A stretch of DNA of 39,925 nt. Source: Rikenella microfusus (lineage in GTDB: Bacteria > Bacteroidota > Bacteroidia > Bacteroidales > VadinHA17). Both the position numbers and the translations under genes were made by a program. Shown here in pieces: positions 30,870 to 39,500 of the stretch. The notes under the pieces were generated by a model. It had not been told where the DNA came from and made no database searches. It saw only the letters and a program-made list of their open reading frames with translations. Every line of letters starts with the position of its first letter. Within the stretch, counting starts at the first letter, position 1. The stretch is taken from NCBI GenBank assembly GCA_022736275.1, contig DZBJ01000029.1:1-39925 (forward strand), given 5' to 3'.

Positions 30870-32465
30870 ATGCATGCTGACGCTGACATAACCCGGAGTA
30901 ATATCCACCGTTGGATATATCTTGCCTCCCTTTGCCTTATAGCGGTCTTCCTACCATCGTCACGATACATGCTGACGGTGAGCGAGATCATCCTGGCTGT
31001 CAACTGGGTGGCAGAGGGCAGTTTCAGTACTAAATTCAGCAGACTGCGGGCTGACAGGGCGGCCATAGCCTTTATACTGATCTACATTCTGAGTGCTATC
31101 GGATTAATATGGTCCGAATATCCGCGCTATGCATTAACAAATGACCTGCTCCACAAGTTGCCCACGCTGTTCATGCCTCTCATTGTAGCCACCAGCGTTC
31201 TTCCCGGCAGGAAGATGACCAGGGTGATCCTGCTGCTCTTCATCTCATCGGTACTCGTGGTTTCATTCATCGGTTTCTTCACCAGGCTGATACAGCCGGC
31301 ACTATCATTCCGTGAAGCTTCACCCTTTATTCCCGGCATATATTTCGGGCTGATGGTGATCATTGCAGCTTTTCAGCTGCCGCTGCTGGTGCGGGAGATT
31401 ACCGGAAGCCGTCAATACTTCATTACGGCCCTTGCCATCTCTGCCTGGCTGATATTCTTTCTGTTCCACCTCAGGGCCCTGTCAGGTGTTGCCTCATTTG
31501 CTGCTGCCCTGCTCTGCCTGACAGCAATTCTTGCAGCCAGGTCAGACAAGGCTCTGATAAAGATTTTGCTGCCGGTAATCTTCATTATCGTGACTGCGCT
31601 TGCCTTCAGGCCGATAGTAGGTATCTACAGGCAGACCCATGCAGAGCCGCATATCGACTTCAGCAGCCTCGACAGTTTTACCAGCCGGGGCAATCCCTAC
31701 CTGCATGACACTTTAAATATCATAAGGGAGAACGGCAACCTGGCCTACCTCTACATTTCCGACGAAGAGCTGAGAGAAGCCTGGAATGATAAGAGCAGTC
31801 TTGATTATGACAGGGAAACCCTTGCGGGACTGGAGCTCAGGGCTACACTCTTCAGGTACATGTCATCACTCGGCCTCCGGAAAGATGCGGAGGGCTTTAT
31901 GAAGCTCACTGACAAGGATATAAAGGCAGTTGAGAGAGGTGTTACAAACCACCTGAATATTGACCGACCGGGCTTTTACGTGAGAGCCTATGAGGAGATG
32001 ATGAGCCTTCATATCTATTATAAAAGCTCAAGGCAGATGGCAGACTGGGGCTCCCTGACAAAAAGGATAGATCTCTGGAGGGCATCATGGGAGGCATTCA
32101 GGGAGCGTCCTCTCCTGGGGTGGGGTACCGGGGGCAGCCTGGGAGCGGTGGAACACGGACTTCAGAAGAACGGCTCAATGCTTTCAGGATTAAACATGAA
32201 GCCGCACAACCAGTTTCTTAGCATCATGCTTACCCTGGGGGTGGCAGGATTGTTAATCACGGTACTTCTCTATACCTTCTTCGTCCTTGAGAGGAAAGCA
32301 CACAGATCGCTGATGTTCATCCTGTTCCTTGCTGTTTTCCTGGTCAATTTCATTGGCAACAACTCCCTGGAATCACAGCCGGGGCAGGATCTTTTTGTCT
32401 TCTTCTCCATGGTATACGGATATTTTTATCCGCCACTGAAAAAGGAACCAGGGTTCATTTACTGA
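30870..32465 (+). CDS. O-antigen ligase/polymerase (Wzy_C domain) membrane protein
   Basis: Polytopic inner-membrane protein of 531 residues, of the WaaL/Wzy superfamily, that transfers or polymerises lipid-linked glycans at the periplasmic face. There are about 8-9 hydrophobic helices in residues 15-250, a large periplasmic loop at about 253-400, then the conserved part RASWEAFRERPLLGWGTG (404-421) with Arg411/Arg413 and MKPHNQFLSIML with His446, and three more helices. It ends the plus-strand glycan operon. Ligase and polymerase cannot be told apart by sequence; with Stealth and FkbM neighbours, either is reasonable. The stop lies next to a hairpin. Confidence 0.88.
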   Translation: MHADADITRSNIHRWIYLASLCLIAVFLPSSRYMLTVSEIILAVNWVAEGSFSTKFSRLRADRAAIAFILIYILSAIGLIWSEYPRYALTNDLLHKLPTLFMPLIVATSVLPGRKMTRVILLLFISSVLVVSFIGFFTRLIQPALSFREASPFIPGIYFGLMVIIAAFQLPLLVREITGSRQYFITALAISAWLIFFLFHLRALSGVASFAAALLCLTAILAARSDKALIKILLPVIFIIVTALAFRPIVGIYRQTHAEPHIDFSSLDSFTSRGNPYLHDTLNIIRENGNLAYLYISDEELREAWNDKSSLDYDRETLAGLELRATLFRYMSSLGLRKDAEGFMKLTDKDIKAVERGVTNHLNIDRPGFYVRAYEEMMSLHIYYKSSRQMADWGSLTKRIDLWRASWEAFRERPLLGWGTGGSLGAVEHGLQKNGSMLSGLNMKPHNQFLSIMLTLGVAGLLITVLLYTFFVLERKAHRSLMFILFLAVFLVNFIGNNSLESQPGQDLFVFFSMVYGYFYPPLKKEPGFIY

Positions 32466-32472
32466 CCCTGGT
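32447..32472. terminator. hairpin spanning the stop codon of the ligase gene
   Basis: ACCAGGGT (32447-32454) and ACCCTGGT (32465-32472) form a perfect 8-bp stem with a 10-nt loop that contains most of the stop codon. There is no T-tract after it, so it may protect the 3' end rather than terminate. Confidence 0.3.
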
Positions 32473-32504
32473 CTCAGTTCCTGCAATCATAATCAGGAAT
32501 GATG

Positions 32505-32536
32505 CCTGCTGAACGTTCATCCGGAAGCTCAGCAGG
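32505..32536. terminator. hairpin in the convergent gap after the glycan operon
   Basis: CCTGCTGA (32505-32512) and TCAGCAGG (32529-32536) form a perfect 8-bp stem with a 16-nt loop between two convergent genes. No T-tract is seen, so termination is uncertain. Confidence 0.3.
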
Positions 32537-32554
32537 TGATAACCGGCGAAGGGC

Positions 32555-33754
32555 TTAAAGGCCGAGCTTTGATTTTATTTCACCGGGGATCGCATTCTTG
32601 TGGACCATGATGTAGATGGTCTTGGACCTGACAAAGCTCTCAGACATATTAAGATAGCCTCCGGTGGGATTCCTTTCGGTGCCCCATGAATTCTTGGTGA
32701 TATAGTATTTCGTGCCGTTCTGGTCCTTCACGATGCCTGTTACGTGCATCAGGTGGTCATCGGTGGTGACAAAGGTTTCGTATCCTTTCTGGCGGATATC
32801 CTGGGTGACATCAATTTCCGGGTAAGGCTTCTCGAAGCTCAGTCCGGCAGCACGGTCTGTACCCATGCTTTCAAACCTTGCACGGTCGGTCGAACCGGAG
32901 ATGTCTGCTTTGGTCATGTCAGGATTAATGGCCACGCCGATGGCATGAGAGAATCCCCTCTCGCTCACATCGCCGTCCCAGTTTACGGTGTATCCGTTGT
33001 TAAGGGCGTAATCCATGACCTGGATAAGCTCATCAAGCGGGACATTATGAAAGCGGTTCATCTCCCAGTTGTCAGGCACCTCCAGGAGTCCTTCAGTATA
33101 AAAGGGGAAATGTGAGAAGGATGTGATATGCACATAGTCATCCATGTTGAGTCCGAGGCTGGTTGCGAACGACTCAGGGGTGTAGCTGACACCTTTGTAG
33201 GTGAAAGATTCCGGCTGCTCCCCAAGGTAGATTTCCAGAATGGCATTGGTTACCTCATCCGACTCTTTGCTGAGACGCTTCATTTTGACGGGTACGGTGG
33301 TCACGGCATCAATATATGCCTGCAGTTCACGGTGGTTATGAACCGGGGAGTCGTAACTGATGCCTGAATAGGCCTCCTGCGGCACTATTCCCTCCTCTCT
33401 GAATACCCTCAGCCATGAAGGAGAGAGGCTTCCCTCGCCCAGGTTGCCCTTACCCTGACGGAGGTAATTGTCCCTGATTCTGTTTCTATAGGTTTCATTT
33501 ACGACGAACATCTCAGAGAGGTCATACTCACCTTTGCCCATGCGGATCAGTTCTGACTCCATGAATGATGTGGTGGCGAAACACCAGCATGTACCTGTCG
33601 CTGACTGATTTTTTACCGGGGTGGCAGGGAGTGAGACAACTGTGGTGAATTTGTAGCCTTCAGGTTTGGCCTCCTCCTGTTTTTTTGCCTTCTGTGCCTG
33701 CATCGGGGCAAGCACGAGTGCCATCGCAATAAGAGTGCAGATTGTTCTTTTCAT
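32555..33754 (-). CDS. exported C1B-type cysteine peptidase (bleomycin hydrolase/PepC family)
   Basis: Papain-fold aminopeptidase of the bleomycin hydrolase group, 399 residues. A signal peptide (about 1-20, ending APMQA) implies export, while the classical family is cytoplasmic. Active-site parts visible: Gln50, Cys56 in TGTCWCFATTSFMESE, His334 in DDHLMHVTG, and Asn355 in TKNSWGTE. Length is a little shorter than the usual 440-450. Such exported members are common in Bacteroidota. There is no T9SS C-terminal domain. It has a promoter box 33 nt upstream. It may process peptides in the periplasm. Family is secure, precise substrate unknown. Confidence 0.9.
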   Translation of the reverse strand: MKRTICTLIAMALVLAPMQAQKAKKQEEAKPEGYKFTTVVSLPATPVKNQSATGTCWCFATTSFMESELIRMGKGEYDLSEMFVVNETYRNRIRDNYLRQGKGNLGEGSLSPSWLRVFREEGIVPQEAYSGISYDSPVHNHRELQAYIDAVTTVPVKMKRLSKESDEVTNAILEIYLGEQPESFTYKGVSYTPESFATSLGLNMDDYVHITSFSHFPFYTEGLLEVPDNWEMNRFHNVPLDELIQVMDYALNNGYTVNWDGDVSERGFSHAIGVAINPDMTKADISGSTDRARFESMGTDRAAGLSFEKPYPEIDVTQDIRQKGYETFVTTDDHLMHVTGIVKDQNGTKYYITKNSWGTERNPTGGYLNMSESFVRSKTIYIMVHKNAIPGEIKSKLGL

Positions 33755-33786
33755 ATGTAGCTTTTAAAAATGTTTACAGGAAAGGC

Positions 33787-33794
33787 CAAAAATA
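33787..33794 (-). promoter_or_regulatory. -7 promoter element for the C1B peptidase
   Basis: The minus strand reads TATTTTTG, an exact TAnnTTTG, 32 nt before the ATG at 33754. Confidence 0.5.
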
Positions 33795-33851
33795 TTGAAT
33801 TAAACCGAACCTGGAAATGTTATTGAGCAGAATGGCTTCAAACCGGGCGGT

Positions 33852-34214
33852 TCAGATGGTAGGGTACCAGGCATTCTCAATGTGGTCAATATCATTGACG
33901 GTTCCCCTGAAGATAACTGTTATGATGTCAAACCTGGCCTCTTTCGACAGGCCGTTGCGGGTTATATAGTTTGATGCGGCATTGATTATTGTTCTCTGTT
34001 TGGGAACATTGACCGCCTCTGCCGGATGGACCTGGTAGTCGGCCGAACGGGTCTTGACCTCCACAAAGACAACGAACACGCTGTTCTCGGCGATGATGTC
34101 TATCTCGGTTCTTCCCGATCTCCAGTTACGGTCGCGGATCGTATAGCCGTGCTGCATAAGGTACGCGGCAGCCAGCTCTTCTCCCCGTGATCCGAGTCCT
34201 GTTCTGTCGCCCAT
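33852..34214 (-). CDS. yraN: YraN/UPF0102 family endonuclease-like protein
   Basis: Small PD-(D/E)XK-fold protein of 120 residues, function not established; often next to DNA-processing genes. It shows GSRGEELAAAYL (8-19), the acidic pair in RTEIDII (Glu37, Asp39) and FVEVKTR with Glu52 and Lys54, which form the nuclease-type metal site. Length is typical. It lies 44 nt after the response regulator gene on the same strand, so may share its transcript. Confidence 0.93.
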   Translation of the reverse strand: MGDRTGLGSRGEELAAAYLMQHGYTIRDRNWRSGRTEIDIIAENSVFVVFVEVKTRSADYQVHPAEAVNVPKQRTIINAASNYITRNGLSKEARFDIITVIFRGTVNDIDHIENAWYPTI

Positions 34215-34258
34215 GTCAGAATTCAGCGAGCCGTTTTTCTGAGGTTCTGCCGGTCATC

Positions 34259-34900
34259 TCAGACTTCAATGAGCCTGTTTTTTATTGCATACAGTATCAG
34301 GCTCGCTGTGTTTTTTGACCCGGTTTTGGCCAGCAGGTTGGCCCGGTGCTTGTCGACCGTGCGTTTGCTGATGAAGAGCGCTGCAGCGATCTCGTGGTTG
34401 GAGAGTCCCTCGCATATTTTGAAGAGGATCTCCTTCTCCCGTTTTGAGAGGCTTGAGCTCTTCTCCTCCTGTTCCCTGTTCTTTATCCGCCTGATAACAT
34501 GGTAGAGCAGTTCCTGCGAGAAGTAGTTTCCGCCCCTGTGTACCGCAATAATGGCATCATGCACCTCGGAGATGTCGGAATCCTTGAGAATGAATCCTTT
34601 GGCGCCGGCATCAACCATGCGGTAGTAATACTCCTCCTCGCCGTACATTGAAAGGGCGATAACGCTGGTGGCAGGCGCCTGACGTGTTAGTTTCGATGTG
34701 GCTTCCGCGCCGTCCATCTCAGGCATGCTTATATCCATGAGGACAATATCGGCCGGACATGTCTCGAGGATTTTCAGGAGCTCGGCGCCATTTGATGCTT
34801 CAGTTACTACTTCGAACTCACCATAGGCGCCGAGAAGTATTTTCAGTCCGTTTCGGAACAGCTGATGATCATCAGCCAGTGCGATCCTTATCTTATCCAT
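34259..34900 (-). CDS. NarL/LuxR-type response regulator
   Basis: Two-component transcription factor of 213 residues. The receiver has Asp10/Asp11 (ADDH), the phospho-acceptor Asp56 in VLMDISMPEMDG, Ser84 and Lys106. The C-terminal LuxR-type helix-turn-helix is LSKREKEILFKICEGLSNHE and following (about 150-210). The partner is the histidine kinase 182 nt upstream on the same strand. The start codon is immediately preceded by the first 32-bp stem-loop repeat, so the ribosome site is inside that repeat; the region just before ATG (TTGTAGGACA) is a poor Shine-Dalgarno. Targets are unknown. Confidence 0.94.
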   Translation of the reverse strand: MDKIRIALADDHQLFRNGLKILLGAYGEFEVVTEASNGAELLKILETCPADIVLMDISMPEMDGAEATSKLTRQAPATSVIALSMYGEEEYYYRMVDAGAKGFILKDSDISEVHDAIIAVHRGGNYFSQELLYHVIRRIKNREQEEKSSSLSKREKEILFKICEGLSNHEIAAALFISKRTVDKHRANLLAKTGSKNTASLILYAIKNRLIEV

Positions 34901-34983
34901 TGTCCTACAATACTTTATGCCCTACGGGCAATGTGATTTATGATAATGCTCTGTTCTACAAGACTATATGCGCTACGCGCAAT
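34901..34983. repeat. two 32-bp stem-loop repeats, 51-bp period
   Basis: Copies at 34901-34932 and 34952-34983 match at 27 of 32 positions. Each contains a short hairpin: GCCC-TAC-GGGC in the first and GCGC-TAC-GCGC in the second. Two of the five differences are the paired stem positions 21 and 27, a compensatory C-G to G-C change. The first copy touches the response-regulator start codon. The second is followed by the heptamer array. Confidence 0.75.
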
Positions 34984-34991
34984 TTTTCACT

Positions 34992-35075
34992 ACTGCCTAC
35001 TGCCGACTGCCGACTGCCGCCTGCCAATTGCCGACTGCCGACTGCCGCCTGCCGACTGCCGACTGCCGACTGCCG
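34992..35075. repeat. twelve tandem 7-bp repeats, ACTGCCG type
   Basis: Twelve heptamers in perfect register, eight of them ACTGCCG and the others one or two changes away (ACTGCCT, CCTGCCA, ATTGCCG, CCTGCCG), with a partial copy to 35080. The array ends 3 nt before the histidine kinase stop. All three frames are free of useful protein features; the translated forms are low-complexity and not genes. Confidence 0.85.
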
Positions 35076-35082
35076 CCTGATC

Positions 35083-36030
35083 TTACTGATCCACCCTTAT
35101 GAGAGCGCTGGTGCCTTTTCCCTTTGAGCTCTCCAGGACAAAGACCCCGTCAACAGATCTTACCCTGGTCTCGATATTCGGTATGCCCATCCCTGTCATC
35201 TCCTCCGACGACAGTTTCTCCATGTCGAACCCGCGGCCGTTGTCAAGATATTGCAAGGTAATTATTTTTTGGTGTCGCCGGAGGTCTATCTCAATCTTCG
35301 AGGCGCCGGAGTGCTTCATTCCGTTGTTTATCAGCTCGCAGGCAGCCCTGTAGACCACCACCTCCTTGTCCGTATCAAATCTTTCGCCCTCCATGTTGGT
35401 CCGGAACTCGATGTTTACACTCCTTGTGGAGTTGACCTTTGCGGCAAAGGTGCTTATCGCGCTGGCAACACCAAGGTTCGAAAGCACATGCGGGCTCATA
35501 TTGTTGGATATCTCCCTGATGGTGCTGAGCGCTTCATTGACAACGTGATTTGTGTTGTTGAGAATCTCGATCCCGACCGGATCAGTGACCCTGTTGTTAA
35601 GCGCCGAGAGAGACATCTTCACTGTTGACAGCAGGGGCCCGAGTCCGTCGTGGAGGTCTTTGGCGAACCTCTTTTTCTCCGTCTCCTCCGTGTTGATGAC
35701 TGCATTCAGGAGCCTGCGCTCCGACCTGGCCCTGTCGATCTCGGCCCGCTTAAGTGAGTAAAAGAGTTCCCTGATAAGGATCACACCGGTAATTATCAAA
35801 ACCGAGATAAGCACATTCATCCACTCATCAGCCATCATCAGCTCAAATGAAGGCTTGCCCTGGAAGTATTCAATGAGCTGTATAAGTGTGCGGACAGCCA
35901 TCAGCACAAAGGAGGTCGAGAGAAGGATCCATGAGAGCCTGTACCGGGTAATCTTCATGAACCTCAGTGCTATTCCTGCCGCAACTATCTGCAGGATGAT
36001 TGATATGAACAGGGCAATCAGGCGTACCAT
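35083..36030 (-). CDS. NarX-type sensor histidine kinase (HisKA_3)
   Basis: Membrane kinase of 315 residues. Three hydrophobic helices at about 3-25, 32-54 and 71-90 form the input region, with no periplasmic domain of size. The HisKA_3 dimerisation domain has the phospho-acceptor His127 in [12 protein letters not shown]. The ATPase domain shows [17 protein letters not shown] and a final [10 protein letters not shown]. It lies upstream of its response regulator, separated by the repeat array. The 44-nt gap to the next plus-strand promoter contains TAAATTTTTG on the minus strand, not a clean consensus. The signal is unknown. Confidence 0.93.
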   Translation of the reverse strand: MVRLIALFISIILQIVAAGIALRFMKITRYRLSWILLSTSFVLMAVRTLIQLIEYFQGKPSFELMMADEWMNVLISVLIITGVILIRELFYSLKRAEIDRARSERRLLNAVINTEETEKKRFAKDLHDGLGPLLSTVKMSLSALNNRVTDPVGIEILNNTNHVVNEALSTIREISNNMSPHVLSNLGVASAISTFAAKVNSTRSVNIEFRTNMEGERFDTDKEVVVYRAACELINNGMKHSGASKIEIDLRRHQKIITLQYLDNGRGFDMEKLSSEEMTGMGIPNIETRVRSVDGVFVLESSKGKGTSALIRVDQ

Positions 36031-36069
36031 TGTAACAAAAATTTAATTCATGTAAAATTAGGAGTTTAT

Positions 36070-36077
36070 TACCTTTG
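36070..36077 (+). promoter_or_regulatory. -7 promoter element before a small gene
   Basis: TACCTTTG, an exact TAnnTTTG, ends 18 nt before the ATG at 36096, with AGGAG at 36089-36093 between. No -33 TTG at the usual spacing. Confidence 0.4.
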
Positions 36078-36095
36078 GGGCGCCAGACAGGAGAA

Positions 36096-36377
36096 ATGAA
36101 TACCATTTATACGACCAATATTGTTCTTTACAGCTTTGGGGATGCCGCCGGAGAACTTTTCCGCAGCATTTCTCATGAGGCTGATGAGATCGACCGCAGG
36201 CTGGGCAGAATACGCCGGAAGAGTGACCCTTTGGTCGGGGGAGATACCATAATAAACGGCGGTTTTGTGACTTCATCAGAAGTTGTTAATAAATATATGC
36301 CTGACAATGTTGTATTTACTGCCCATGGAATGACGCGTACATCGTATATCTCACATAATGAAGGTATTACGAATTGA
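36096..36377 (+). CDS. possible small protein, unrecognised
   Basis: An open frame of 93 residues in the 565-bp stretch between the histidine kinase and the TonB receptor. Support is contextual: an exact promoter box and an AGGAG ribosome site 2 nt before the ATG. The protein has no signal peptide or membrane helix. The first half is acidic/basic and helical in character (ELFRSISHEADEIDRRLGRI), the second half beta-like and rich in Val, Thr and Gly. I recognise no family. It may be a chance frame or a decayed gene. An in-frame ATG at 36075 overlaps the promoter and is not preferred. Confidence 0.4.
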   Translation: MNTIYTTNIVLYSFGDAAGELFRSISHEADEIDRRLGRIRRKSDPLVGGDTIINGGFVTSSEVVNKYMPDNVVFTAHGMTRTSYISHNEGITN

Positions 36378-36595
36378 GTGCACGAGTGAATACTCATGAA
36401 ATGACTTATTGATAACATTTTAAAAACACGTTAAAAAGTTGTTAATAATTACAAAATGTCATTTCCTGCTAATTCTGCCCGTAAATGTAATTTAACCTTC
36501 TCCCTGAATGGAATTGAACCCTGATCGTAACTAAATTAAAATCAATAATATAAAACAGAAACAATAACCATAAACTTTCTAACTCAACTCAAATT
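36378..36595 (+). promoter_or_regulatory. AT-rich leader of the TonB-dependent receptor gene
   Basis: A non-coding 218-bp stretch that is clearly AT-rich. TAATTCTG at 36470-36477 is 7 of 8 to the -7 consensus and would give a leader of over 100 nt. GAAATGAC (36398-36405) and GTCATTTC (36458-36465) are perfect inverted repeats. The last 60 nt before the ATG are almost free of G, which would keep the ribosome site unstructured. Confidence 0.35.
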
Positions 36596-39500
36596 ATGCG
36601 AAAACTTAAGTTTACACTCATTCTGTTGTCTCTGTTCCTGGGGTCAGTGACCCTTATGGCGCAGGTGACAACCTCAGGTTTAAGAGGCAGTATTGTGGAT
36701 GATAAAAATGAATCTCTGCCAGGTGCCACAGTTGTGGCAGTACATCAACCCTCAGGCACTCAATACGCAGTACTGGCAAATGCCGAAGGGCGTTTTAGTA
36801 TCAACAACATGCGGGTTGGTGGTCCATATCAGGTCACTGTGTCATTCGTTGGTTATAAAACAGAGATTTATGATAACATAATTCTCAGCCTTGGTAACGT
36901 AAGTGATATTGTAGTGACACTCATTCCATCAGTAACTGATCTGACTGAGATAGTTGTTACTGCCGGAAGAAACTCTGTTATCAATTCAGAGCGCACCGGT
37001 GCCGCCATAAACGTCTCAAACGAAATGGTTAATTCGGTCCCGACGATCTCCAGAGGGTTGCGTGACTTCACCAAGATCAGTCCTCTGGCAAATACTTCCG
37101 GGGCCGGCACTTCATTTGCAGGAAGTAACAACAGGTACAACCAGTTTGCAATTGACGGACTTGTCAACAATGATGTATTCGGACTTTCTGCTACAGGTAC
37201 AAACGGAGGTCAAACTGGAATTGAACCGATAAGTCTGGATGCTATTGAGGAATTCCAGATCAACATTGCGCCATATGATGTACGTCAGGGTGGTTTTACG
37301 GGTGGTGGTATCAATGCCATCACGAAAAGCGGAACTAACAAATTCACAGGTTCAGCTTACTTCTATGGCAATAATGAGAAGTTAGTAGGCAAGAATGAAC
37401 CAATCACCAATACCGAGTCCCCGGTGGCTGATTATCAAGATTATCAGGCAGGCTTTACACTTGGAGGACCGATCATTAAAAACAAGCTTTTTTTCTTCCT
37501 TAACGGTGAGATTACAAGAAGTGTCACACCTCTGAGTGGAGAGCCCGGTACCCCCGGATCCAACATTACTCTTGATGAGATAAACAGAGTTCTTGCTGTA
37601 CTTGACAGGGTTGCTCCTGATTATGATCCGGGCAGCTACCTTAGTATTAACGATGAAACGAACAGCGATAAAATTCTTGCCAAGCTCAACTGGAACATCA
37701 GTGACAAACATAAACTGACACTCAGACACAGTTATACTTTTGGTGAGAATATCGATAACAGCAGATCGAACAATTCTCTTCGGTTTTATAATAATGGCCA
37801 GTATTTTCCCACCAAAACCAACTCGACCGGCCTTGAAATTAACAGCATCTTCGGTGGGAATACCTCCAACAAGCTGAGTCTTGGTTATACCAGGGTACGT
37901 GATGACCGCGATCCGCTTGGAGATCCGTTCTCGACAATTCTTGTTCACCTCGGTGGCGGCAGGTCAATAACTCTTGGAAGCGAGTATTCCTCAGTAGCCA
38001 ACCAGCTCGATCAGGATATTTACTCAATCACCGATGATTTTTCAATCTTCAGGGGTAAGCACACTATTACACTGGGAACACATAATGAGTTATATAACTT
38101 CTATAACCTTTTTGTTCAGAATATCTTCGGAAACTATGCTTATAACAACCTTGCCAACTTTGAAACAGTGGGTACCGGAACTGAAATTGCTCCATCATAT
38201 TATGCAATGAGTTATTCGTTTGATGATACGGATGATCCTTTCCAGACAAATGGTGCTGCTTCATTTTATGCAATGCAGTTAGGGTTATTTGTTCAGGATG
38301 AATTTCAGTTAGCACCAGGTTTCCAAGTAACAGGCGGACTCCGTATTGATATTCCGATCTTCCCTGAGAAACCGGAGGCTAATGAGGGATTTAACGAAGA
38401 TTATGAGTCAGAGGGCGTCGCTACCGGAGTTCTTCCTGAGACCAAGGTCATGATGTCTCCACGTATTGGGTTTAACTGGGACGTTCTTAATGATAAATCA
38501 CTTCAAATCAGAGGCGGTACAGGTCTCTTTACCGGAAGAGTCCCATTTGTCTGGATTTCAAACCAGTTTACCAACAATGGTCAGGTAAATGGTACTTTCA
38601 GCCGTGGTAGTACGTCAAGCAGCGCCAATCCAATAACCAACCCGGCAGGTCTAACATTCGAATCTGACCCGTTCAGTCAGCCTACCGGCGAAGATCTGGG
38701 CTTTACAGCAGGCCGCGGAGCAATAAATGTTGTAGATGAAAATCTCAAGTTTCCTCAGGTGTTCAGAACAAACCTGGCTATTGACAAAAAACTGCCCTGG
38801 GGGCTTTTCGCAACAGTAGAAGGTATTTTCAGCAAGACATATAATAATGTGAACTTCATTAACCTGAACAGAGATGTTGATGAAGCCTTTACATTTGTAG
38901 GCGTCGATCAGAGACCAAGATATCTCAGCGGCAGGATTGACCCGAATTTTGATGAGATCATTAAATTTGAAAATACCAACGAGGGTTACTCTTACAACGT
39001 TGTGGCAATGCTTCAGAAGCAGTTCAGCAAAGGTTTTTCAGCACAGGTTTCTTATACTTATGGCAAATCTATGGATCTTAATTCAGGGACTTCCAGTGTG
39101 GCATATTCCAACTGGAGATATGTCAATAATGTATACGGCCTGAATGATCTTCGTCTGACAAGATCCAATTTCGACCTTGGTTCAAGGGTGACAGGGCTTG
39201 TCTCATATAAAGTAGAATATCTGAAAAATAGACTTTCAACTCAGGTATCCCTGTACTACAATGGGCAGTCAGGTCAAACGTTGTCATATATCTATAATGG
39301 TGATATGAATAATGATGGTACCAGTAATGATCTTATTTATATTCCGGCAAGCCAGTCTGATATCAGTCTTGTTACTACAAGTACTGTTACAATAAGCCCT
39401 GCTGACCAGTGGGCTGCACTTAATGCGTTTATCGAAGGTGACGAATATCTTAATGCAAACAGGGGTGGATATGCTGAACGTAATGCTGCACGCCTTCCTT

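Noticed and set aside
34759..35127. Plus-strand open frame of 122 codons running through the heptamer array
   Set aside because: It lies antisense to the response regulator and the kinase end, and its C-terminal half is only a translation of the 7-bp repeats (cyclic LPTADCR).
36173..36418. Minus-strand frame opposite the small plus-strand frame
   Set aside because: No promoter match or ribosome site before it, and no recognisable domain.
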